NCBI RefSeq assembly: GCF_024168825.1
Contig: NZ_JALJWH010000003.1
Coordinates: 1-64,000, forward strand
Length of the DNA: 64,000 nt
From: Paenarthrobacter sp. A20
GTDB lineage: Bacteria; Actinomycetota; Actinomycetes; Actinomycetales; Micrococcaceae
Direction: 5' to 3'
Shown here: positions 58,801-64,000 of the stretch, in pieces
How positions within the stretch are numbered: position 1 is the first letter of the stretch
How the letters are laid out: each line of letters starts with the position of its first letter
Made by a program: the position numbers and the translations under genes
Notes under the pieces: generated by a model
What the model was told of the DNA's origin: nothing
Seen by the model: only the letters and a program-made list of their open reading frames with translations
Databases searched by the model: none

Positions 58801-60730
58801 CCGCGACAGCGGGAACGGTTTGACCGAAGACGCTGTAAGGGCCGCTGAGGGCCAGGTTCCTGGTGGCGGCCGCGCCGATGTTGGCGCTGTCATCAATGGC
58901 CCGGGCCTGGATGGTTGCCGTAGCCAGACCCTTCTGGATGTACGTGTACGTCCAGTTCTGCTTGCCTTGGGCGGGGTGCCACGTGGCGCCGCCGTCGGTG
59001 GAGACCTCGACGCCCGCCACAACACCGCCGGTGTCGGCCGCGGTTCCGGTGACGGTGATGCTGGTCCCGTGCGGCACGGTCGCCCCGTCGGCGGGGGCCG
59101 TGATCGCTGCGGTGGGCGCGGTCCTGTCCGTGCTCGGGACGGCGGCAACCAGCCCGGCGGCCCGGGTGGCGGGTTGGGCGCCCATGTCGGCCAAGAGGTT
59201 GACCTGGGCCTGCCGCATCCTCGGGTCGGCTGGTGCGCCGTCGCCGTCGTGCACCTCGTCCAGGCCCCAGGTCCACTGGACGCTGCCGGCAGAGAACACC
59301 AGCGCGCCGCTGGCGGCACGGTAAAGGGTCACATGATGGGTTGTGGTCCCGGGAAGGACGGTGTTGCCGAAGTCCTGAAGGTACTGGGGCACCTCCCCGA
59401 CGGTGGTGGACAACCGGACCAGACCCGGTGGGCGGAACCCGTTGTCGAGGTCTTCGTCGGACTCATATCCGACCGTGTGCGGCGCCAGCGCCGCCGAGGA
59501 ACCGGCCGGCAGCGAGGCCAGAGACGTGTTCCGCCACAGCCTGGTCTTGCCTTCCTGCGAATCGACGGTCACCGGCAAATCGGAGTAGTTGGACATGTAA
59601 ATGGTTCCGGTCAGCCCGTTTTCGGGCAGCCCGCCGCCGTTGGCCTGGGCAGCGAAGCGCGGGTCACGCCAGGTGCCGGTCCATTCGGGGCTGGGGTCGA
59701 TCTTTTCGTTGGCCCAGGTTTCCTTGTAGGAGGTCAGGGTCCGGCCAGCCGTACCGTCCACGGGGGAAGGCTCGAAGCGGGTGCGCCAGTACCCCTCATT
59801 ACCTGAAAGGAACTGCAGGTTCACCCCGGCATCGCGGGCGGCGGTGATGTTCGCCCGTTGCTGGCCCGACCAGTATTCGTCATGCCCGACCGAGAGGAAG
59901 ACCCTGTGGTTGAGCAACTGGGCCCCGCTCCGGTCGGTGTCGAGGCCGCTGATGTAGCTGACGTCATAGCCGTTCTGTTCCAGGAACCGCACCATCGGGT
60001 ATTCGTTGGCGAAGAAGAAATCCCGGCCGTCCGGCCCGCCCCGGGTTGCCACCGGGCGGTTGTAGCTGACCTTGTACGCCCGGCCGTTCACGCCCTGATA
60101 AAAGTCCGAGCCCCCGTAGGAGTTATACGCCTGCCAGGACGGATCCGAAGTCTGGAAAACAACGTCCGAACGGCTGCCGTCAGCGCGCACAATGAAGGTG
60201 ATGTGGCTTTGCCCGCCCGTGTCCGGCCTGGTCAGGAGCGCGACGTAGACACCGGAGACGGCCGTGGCCGGCACCTGCCACGTAGCCGACACCGCCCACG
60301 TGCCGCAGTCATACAATCCCGTGCTGAGGTCGTTCAGGCACTGGGGCTGGTTTTGGCGTAAGGCAGACGGGGTCACGTCGGCAACCTTGCGGGCACCGTC
60401 GCCGCCGTACCAGCCGGTGCGGTAGATCGCGATGGTGTAGCTGGGTGCGGGTGTGTCGATCTTGAAACGGACCGGCTGCCCGGCGTTGACGCTGATCTCG
60501 GTGGAGAACCCCTGGATGCTGTCATCGCCCGGGCCGGAAATGTCCCACTCCGAGGCCGGGTTGCCGGGCTTGGAGTTCTCGCACACCACCGGATTGACCA
60601 CAGGATCACACGGACCTGCCGCGAAAGCCGCCGGAACCGTGAACGGAAGCAAAGCGGCAACCAGCATCAGGACCAAGGGCACGACCAAACGCTTCAGGAC
60701 TGGCTGCGGGGTGGCTGAAGGACCGGACAT
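55823..60730 (-). CDS. large secreted protein: dimethylformamidase-like domain, Ig-like and four DUF4082 domains
   Basis: A 1635-residue exported protein; AGGAG precedes the ATG at 60730. A signal peptide (about 1-38, ending AAFAAG) is followed by a domain (about 60-500) like the N,N-dimethylformamidase large subunit: VVFQTSDPSWQAYNSYGG, FLSVGHDEYWSGQQR and LQFLSGNEGYWRTRFEP. An Ig-like region follows (about 540-630), then four DUF4082 modules (about 633-782, 897-1048, 1160-1313, 1418-1571; each with GxRFYK, NTGxHxGSL and FxNExxxGWQ), alternating with Big_5-like domains. The C terminus is a Pro/Ser/Thr-rich low-complexity stalk ending in CGLLGTC. Such domains are associated with cell-surface polysaccharide binding or modification; that role is inferred. 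Confidence 0.9.
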   Translation of the reverse strand: MSGPSATPQPVLKRLVVPLVLMLVAALLPFTVPAAFAAGPCDPVVNPVVCENSKPGNPASEWDISGPGDDSIQGFSTEISVNAGQPVRFKIDTPAPSYTIAIYRTGWYGGDGARKVADVTPSALRQNQPQCLNDLSTGLYDCGTWAVSATWQVPATAVSGVYVALLTRPDTGGQSHITFIVRADGSRSDVVFQTSDPSWQAYNSYGGSDFYQGVNGRAYKVSYNRPVATRGGPDGRDFFFANEYPMVRFLEQNGYDVSYISGLDTDRSGAQLLNHRVFLSVGHDEYWSGQQRANITAARDAGVNLQFLSGNEGYWRTRFEPSPVDGTAGRTLTSYKETWANEKIDPSPEWTGTWRDPRFAAQANGGGLPENGLTGTIYMSNYSDLPVTVDSQEGKTRLWRNTSLASLPAGSSAALAPHTVGYESDEDLDNGFRPPGLVRLSTTVGEVPQYLQDFGNTVLPGTTTHHVTLYRAASGALVFSAGSVQWTWGLDEVHDGDGAPADPRMRQAQVNLLADMGAQPATRAAGLVAAVPSTDRTAPTAAITAPADGATVPHGTSITVTGTAADTGGVVAGVEVSTDGGATWHPAQGKQNWTYTYIQKGLATATIQARAIDDSANIGAAATRNLALSGPYSVFGQTVPAVADSGDGGAYEMGMRFTPSVDGFITGVRFYKSAANTGIHTGSLWSSTGERLATATFTNETPSGWQSVLFSQAVPVAAGQKYTVSYWAPNGRYSIQNFQWASFGATDAPLKVAGGFGAEPAGVYTTSSGFPTSSYNGGNYFTDALFSTVDSSPMTVSGHTPFPSSSSVSVDTKVSAVFSKPVTASSVQLALQSPDGPVSGTTAYDPPTRRATFTPNNALTFSTQYTATLAGTDTLGGPVTAGGTWAFTTGATVPVPGSCPCSLFDDSVTPGIAQIQDGVPLTLGVRFSSVSAGEVVGMRFYKSAGNTGTHNGALYTAAGQQLATVAFTNESASGWQTAMFSQPVQMAANTDYIVSYKSLTGAYSATANGFGSGMSVGPLRAGPDAGAYTYSGDFPGSRSTASYLVDVIVMVPPPAFTPTGQSPHPGASSVPLDSQVSAVLSEPAEASSVNLTVKAATGTTVPGSTSYDPQTRKVTFSPAAPLAAGTSYTATVTATAVSRQPLSNASWTFATVPAPRTPGTCPCTLYQDSVSPTVAEVNDGMPLTLGVRFASDTAGQVTGVRFYKAAGNTGTHTGSLYTAGGQLLATVTFTNETSVGWQTATFSQPVDITANTEYVVAYKAPAGTYSYTPAGFGDGFASGPLRTAPDSGAFSYSADFPGTASMASYLVDLVFMAAVPPLTITDRSPAPDATGVPVDVKPALTLSSAIKPGASFTLGANGAPVDGSAALSADGRTLTFTPAAVLPGTTAISVTVSNVESRQGQTLPTTTWQFTTADPDAVQVSIFGELQPQTAASDDASSVELGTAFTVSEAGNVTGIRFYKGTGNTGTHVGSLWNAAGTRLAQVTFANETANGWQTAMLSSPVAVVPGETYVVSYLAPNGRYAYTPAFFSQTWASGVFTAAGPNNGRYLYGSGGAAPTNSWNSTNYFVDVLYSAAAPAQAQATPGQTPTPTPTAMPAPSATATATPSPSPTASPSPSPSPSPTQSGGLLCGLLGTC

Positions 60731-61247
60731 AGGAACTCCTGGAGTGGACACGCCTGTTGCGAGATGAGGCCGCACTGTCCGCGCGGTCCCTGCTTGCCGC
60801 TCCCCAGCCAGGGTCAAACCAAGATCTTCAGTTATGAACACTCAGGTACTGTGCTTGGCTCGTCGTTCCGGAAGAACTGGACCGGATCCGACGTCAGAGC
60901 TAATCCAAGCCCAACGACGGATCATCGGAGCGAATCCGCCAAGTAACCCTTGGGACGCAGTGTAAAGGTCCGCCCGGCCGCCTCACAAGGCCTCCCCGAA
61001 CAAACCCACACGCTGAGGTACTCCCAGGCCCGGCATCCGAGTCGAAACCGGCCATGACTCCACCCAACCATCGTCCTTTGCCACTCGCGGGGGAGCGAAC
61101 CATCCGCGGGGCATTTCGTGCAGATCTTCCGGTTTTCTCGCTGCTGCCGCGACCCGGGGATCACCCGCCAGAACATATGAAAGTATGTTCATATATTGTT
61201 TTGCGGTTGAACCGCAGCACCCATTCTCTGAGGAGCCACGTAACCTG
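60731..61247. promoter_or_regulatory. intergenic with metal-regulator-like operator
   Basis: A 517-base divergent gap. It carries the perfect inverted repeat ATATGAA-AGTATG-TTCATAT (61175-61194), in the ATA-TGAA-N6-TTCA-TAT form typical of ArsR/SmtB-family sites, about 53 bases before the membrane gene at 61248. No gene was supported in the rest. Confidence 0.65.
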
Positions 61248-61697
61248 ATGATTTCCCATACCGACTCGAGCCTGCCCGCGGCACCGGCGGAGGCCGCCAG
61301 GATGCCGATTGGAGCCCGTCGCCTCGTGCTCATCGGAGGGCTCTGCATTCCCGTAGGTCTGGTTGCCGGCCCGTACCTTTTCGGACTGCAGCTGGTGGCA
61401 GTTGCGGGGGCCGTCGCGGTGGCTGTGGCCTTGTCCTATCGGCGGGGGCCGGTATGGTTTTCCCGCTGGTCCTGGCTGGCAGCGGCAGCCGGTGCGCTCT
61501 GGGTGATCGCCACGGTCGGGTACTGGCTGAGCATCATGGCTGCCGTGGACGGTACCTCGGCGCCGTCCAGCCTACCGACGGTGTTGTTCTATGTAGGTTT
61601 GGCAGCCCTGGGAGTCATGGCTGTGGGTACCATCGCGGGCTGGATCTCACGCTTCCTGGCCGATCGGCACGCCCACGCCCCGGCCGCAGGGCAGTAG
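61248..61697 (+). CDS. membrane protein of metal module, 149 aa
   Basis: From the ATG at 61248 (MISHTDSSLPAAPAEAARMP), preceded by GAGGAG, a protein with four predicted helices (about 29-45, 47-64, 76-99, 109-135) and a His-rich C-terminal end (DRHAHAPAAGQ). No family was recognised. The ArsR/SmtB-like palindrome upstream, and the copper genes nearby, suggest a metal-responsive role. Confidence 0.65.
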   Translation: MISHTDSSLPAAPAEAARMPIGARRLVLIGGLCIPVGLVAGPYLFGLQLVAVAGAVAVAVALSYRRGPVWFSRWSWLAAAAGALWVIATVGYWLSIMAAVDGTSAPSSLPTVLFYVGLAALGVMAVGTIAGWISRFLADRHAHAPAAGQ

Positions 61698-61708
61698 CAC
61701 ATCCGCCC

Positions 61709-61740
61709 CTGGGCCCGGGGATCAGTTCCCCGGAGCCCAG
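61709..61740. terminator. convergent hairpin terminator
   Basis: CTGGGCcCGGGGA pairs with TCCCCGgaGCCCAG, a long stem with a small mismatch, 12 bases after the stop of the plus-strand membrane gene and 32 bases before the stop of copC. Confidence 0.65.
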
Positions 61741-61771
61741 AGACGGGTGTCCTCAGATTTCGTGCGGTTCG

Positions 61772-62383
61772 CTAAGCTCCCGCGCCCTTATCCCTGCGCC
61801 TGCGGATGATGAAGAAGGCAGCGGCGACAACCGCAAGGATGGCCGCGGCAATGCCTACGGCTACGGGAGCGTTGCTGTCGTCGGGTTTGATCTGCTCCGG
61901 TGCCGTTTGGGCCGCCGGCGCAGGGGTGCTGGTGGCCGTTTCCGCGGCCGTGGTCGGCGCCGTCGATGGTGTGGCGGCAACGGCCTGGGCAGGATCCTGG
62001 ACGGTGAAGGAGTAGTTGCCTTCGATGGGGTGCCCATCGGAGGAAACCGTGCGCCAGAGGACCTTGTAGACGCCATTGGCTCCTGCAGTGATGGCTGTGG
62101 AAATGGTCGGGCCCTCCACGGTGACCTTGCCGTCACTGAGGGTCTTGCCCGTCTCATCGGTGACGGTGATGACGCTCAGGTTCAGCTGCTCTGTGTCCAG
62201 AGGAGGCTCCGAGAGCGTCAGGGACACGCTGCCGGGGGCTGCGGTGACCGTGGTGTCCTTCGCCGGCACGGTGGATTCCAAGGCGTCGTGGGCCAGCGCC
62301 GGCGTGGCGGCGAAAGCCGGGATGAGGAAGGCAGCGGCGATAGCCAGCCGGAGGCGGAGGCGTCGGGGATTATGGGGTTTCAT
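61772..62383 (-). CDS. copC: copper resistance protein CopC-like, membrane-anchored
   Basis: A 203-residue exported protein. The signal peptide (about 1-31) ends ATPALAHDALES, leaving His as first mature residue, as expected for CopC copper site ligands. The CopC fold follows, with VTAAPGSVSLTLSEP, TDETGKTLSDGKV and VLWRTVSSDGHPIEGNYSFTV (second His ligand in SSDGHP). An Ala/Thr/Pro-rich stalk (about 138-172) leads to a C-terminal membrane helix (about 174-194) and a basic tail. Such proteins bind periplasmic or cell-surface copper. It is probably co-transcribed with the minus-strand membrane protein upstream, 72 bases away. Confidence 0.9.
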   Translation of the reverse strand: MKPHNPRRLRLRLAIAAAFLIPAFAATPALAHDALESTVPAKDTTVTAAPGSVSLTLSEPPLDTEQLNLSVITVTDETGKTLSDGKVTVEGPTISTAITAGANGVYKVLWRTVSSDGHPIEGNYSFTVQDPAQAVAATPSTAPTTAAETATSTPAPAAQTAPEQIKPDDSNAPVAVGIAAAILAVVAAAFFIIRRRRDKGAGA

Positions 62384-62455
62384 GATGGATTCTGCAATTC
62401 TGCTGGAGCTAAAAAAGGGGACCGGGCAGTGGCCGGGACGTCCTGAAACACATGC

Positions 62456-63064
62456 TCAGTACGTGCCGGCGAACGCGCACAGCGGAGGTCCCCGCACGGG
62501 CGGTCGGAGCAGAACCTTCCACCGCAGAGAGAGGGTCTCGGCCGCAATGAGCGGAACATAACGGCACCCCGGGATTGCAGACGGTTCAAGCGTTTCCACC
62601 AAGGGCCGCAGCCAGCCCGCCAAGGCCCACAGTGCGGATTCCCCCCGCGCCATCAGAACAGCGGTAACGAGAACCGCGGCCACGTGCATGCCGAGCATTC
62701 CGAGGCTGGCATCTGCGCTCAGGTGGTCATGCGGCGCCCCCGCGGCGACGCTTCCCGTGCCGCCGGGCAATCCACCGTGGTGGGCGACGGCGGGTGTGGG
62801 CGTCCCGGGTCCGGACAACGCCGAGAAGGCCAGGTGCAGCGTCGCCTGACCAATGCCAAGATATGCGGCCAGGGCGGGGGCCGTCATTTTCCGGCCCGCC
62901 AACATTACTGCCGACAGCGCAACGACAGCTGCCAGAGCGGTCATCACCGGAAAGGCCGGGAGTTCACCGCCGGCCAGGACATGCGCTGCGACCGCCAATG
63001 TCAGGACCGTCACCGCAACCGCAGTGGCTCTGGGGATGCGGAATGGTGCACGCGCAGAAGTCAT
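62456..63064 (-). CDS. copper-module membrane protein, His-rich
   Basis: A 202-residue polytopic protein (MTSARAPFRIPRATAVAVTV): about four to five hydrophobic helices, and a His/Gly-rich external loop near residue 95 (AVAHHGGLPGG, APHDHLSADASLGMLGMH) that could bind copper. The C-terminal part (CRYVPLIAAETLSLRWKV) is polar. It is located upstream of copC on the same strand, behind a palindrome of CopY/BlaI type. The family is not certain; similar proteins accompany CopC in actinobacteria. Confidence 0.7.
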   Translation of the reverse strand: MTSARAPFRIPRATAVAVTVLTLAVAAHVLAGGELPAFPVMTALAAVVALSAVMLAGRKMTAPALAAYLGIGQATLHLAFSALSGPGTPTPAVAHHGGLPGGTGSVAAGAPHDHLSADASLGMLGMHVAAVLVTAVLMARGESALWALAGWLRPLVETLEPSAIPGCRYVPLIAAETLSLRWKVLLRPPVRGPPLCAFAGTY

Positions 63065-63095
63065 CGCGCACCACTCCTTTCGGGGAAACTATTTG

Positions 63096-63112
63096 TTCTA
63101 CGTTATGTAGAA
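63096..63112. promoter_or_regulatory. operator candidate TTCTAC-N5-GTAGAA
   Basis: A perfect 6-bp inverted repeat with a 5-base centre, 32 bases before the membrane-protein start at 63064 (minus strand). It resembles BlaI/CopY-type sites built on CTAC..GTAG half-sites, although the centre length differs from the consensus. Confidence 0.6.
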
Positions 63113-63159
63113 TGCCGATGTTGGGGCAATAATGCCCGGTACACCTGTGCTGCTGGCCT

Positions 63160-63855
63160 CTATTTTGCGGCGTCTGCGAGCAGCTGCCGGAATTGTTCTT
63201 CGGTTTGCAAGGTCAACATTTCGCCGTTGAGGAAGAACGTCGGAGTTCCCTTGACCCCGAGAGCGGTGCCGTCGGCGATGTCTTTCTTGATCCGTTCCTT
63301 GGTCTTGTCATCGGCCACGGCGGCGTCATAGGCTGCCAGGTCCAGTCCGAGATCCTGGGCGAAGGTGCGGAACAGCGGCGCCTGGGACTCGGTCTTCTCG
63401 CCCCACTGCGGCTGGGTTTCGAACATCTTGGCATACATTTGCTCGTATTTGCCCTGCTGGGCGGCGGCTTCCACAGCGAGGGCTGCGGTGGCTGAGTTAC
63501 GGTGCGCCGGCAAGGGGAAGTAGCGGTTGACGAAGGTGATCCGGTCACCGAATTCCTTCTTCAGTTCCTCCACCAACGGCTGTGCGGCAAGGCACGCTTC
63601 GCATTCGAAGTCCAGGAATTCCACCAGCTGGGCTTTTTCCGTGGTTGGAGAGGTGACGCGGTGGCTGTCGTCGCGGACCAGTTGGGCTTCTGCGGCGGCA
63701 GCCGGCGTCTGGGCGGCCGGGGCGGGCTTGTTCAGCGTGAACACTGTGTACCAGATCACCCCGACGGCGACGAGGACGGCCAGCAGGACCCAGATGAAGA
63801 CCCTGGCTTTCTTGGCGGTGTCCATGGGAGGGGGAGGGGTTTTGGTTTGTGTCAT
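63160..63855 (-). CDS. DsbA-family thioredoxin-like oxidoreductase, membrane-anchored
   Basis: A 231-residue protein with an N-terminal membrane helix (about 19-42, VFIWVLLAVLVAVGVIWYTVF), a Pro/Ala linker, and a DsbA/thioredoxin_4 domain: LVEFLDFECEACLAAQPLVEE with the CEAC redox pair (near residue 100), RYFPLPAHRNSATAA, and the cis-Pro loop GVKGTPTFFLNGEM. It would act outside the membrane in disulfide exchange. Its ATG at 63855 overlaps the stop of the cation-efflux gene (TGATG), so they form one operon. Confidence 0.9.
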   Translation of the reverse strand: MTQTKTPPPPMDTAKKARVFIWVLLAVLVAVGVIWYTVFTLNKPAPAAQTPAAAAEAQLVRDDSHRVTSPTTEKAQLVEFLDFECEACLAAQPLVEELKKEFGDRITFVNRYFPLPAHRNSATAALAVEAAAQQGKYEQMYAKMFETQPQWGEKTESQAPLFRTFAQDLGLDLAAYDAAVADDKTKERIKKDIADGTALGVKGTPTFFLNGEMLTLQTEEQFRQLLADAAK

Positions 63856-64000
63856 CAGTGGTGGATGCTTTCCTGGTCGCGGTGGGAGGCGGGTTCGATC
63901 TGGAAGGTGGAGTGTTCGACGCTGATGTCGAAGTGCTGGGCCACGCAGTCCTGCAGGTCCGCCAGAATGCTGGCGGCATGCCCGTCGGTCATGCAGTTGT
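63855..64000 (-). CDS. cation diffusion facilitator, C-terminal end (partial)
   Basis: The minus strand reads NCMTDGHAASILADLQDCVAQ and then HFDISVEHSTFQIEPASH up to TGA at 63857-63855. This matches the C-terminal cytoplasmic domain of CDF (CzcD-like) efflux pumps, which send divalent metals such as Zn or Cd out of the cell. The start lies outside the window. It overlaps the DsbA-like gene by one base. Confidence 0.75.
   Translation of the reverse strand, partial: NCMTDGHAASILADLQDCVAQHFDISVEHSTFQIEPASHRDQESIHH

Noticed and set aside
58691..59806. 371-codon plus-strand open frame
   Set aside because: Antisense to the dimethylformamidase-like domain; low-complexity Gly/Arg composition.

Overview
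The window looks like plasmid DNA, or an integrated plasmid-like region, from a high-GC actinobacterium of the Arthrobacter/Paenarthrobacter type. This rests on base composition, an actinobacterial-style conjugation gene set (VirB4 and VirD4 ATPases, an SCO6880-like protein, an M23 wall hydrolase), a replication/partition block typical of Arthrobacter plasmids, and a mosaic of insertion sequences and broken genes. The genus is an inference; no rRNA or other phylogenetic marker is present.

Layout. 1-5.4 kb is a decaying metabolic edge: the end of an ornithine cyclodeaminase gene, an internally deleted ctlX-like amidinohydrolase, an intact YtcJ-like amidohydrolase, then frameshifted relics of a GNAT acetyltransferase, an ATP-dependent DNA ligase and an IS3-type transposase, with one small two-gene unit of unknown function. 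5.4-11.9 kb is a complete minus-strand peptide/opine-type ABC importer operon (short-chain dehydrogenase, Tat lipoprotein binding protein, two permeases, one fused double ATPase), with stop/start overlaps at every junction. 12-15.4 kb holds a GntR regulator with an extra C-terminal sensor-like domain and the first of three AAA-type ATPases. 16-18.2 kb carries uncharacterised genes, including an AlbA_2 protein. 18.4-31 kb is a tightly packed minus-strand type IV secretion operon with a divergent winged-helix gene at its promoter end; no relaxase gene was found here.

32-35 kb has an alpha/beta hydrolase and an XRE / ImmA-type metallopeptidase / multi-pass membrane protein module. 35.5-40.7 kb is the replication/partition block: a primase-type Rep, ParA, two ribbon-helix-helix proteins, a duplicated 33-bp repeat with a palindromic core, and iteron-like repeats. 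40.7-51 kb is an accessory island: a PD-(D/E)XK nuclease gene split by an in-frame stop, an IS110 element, a HEPN-motif protein next to a ribbon-helix-helix/YfbU protein, a serine resolvase, and an AAA ATPase flanked by two membrane-anchored proteins. 51.3-61 kb has a TetR/SRPBCC pair sharing a perfect palindrome, a second near-identical AAA ATPase translationally coupled to a beta-propeller protein, and a convergent 1635-residue secreted protein with a dimethylformamidase-like domain and four DUF4082 modules. 61-64 kb is a copper/metal module (CopC, membrane proteins, DsbA-like oxidoreductase, end of a cation-efflux gene) with metal-regulator-like palindromes.

The best candidates for undescribed biology are the palindrome-linked AAA ATPase family and its membrane partners, the HEPN/YfbU pair, and the GntR-sensor fusion. 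None of these is proven to be a new system from sequence alone.
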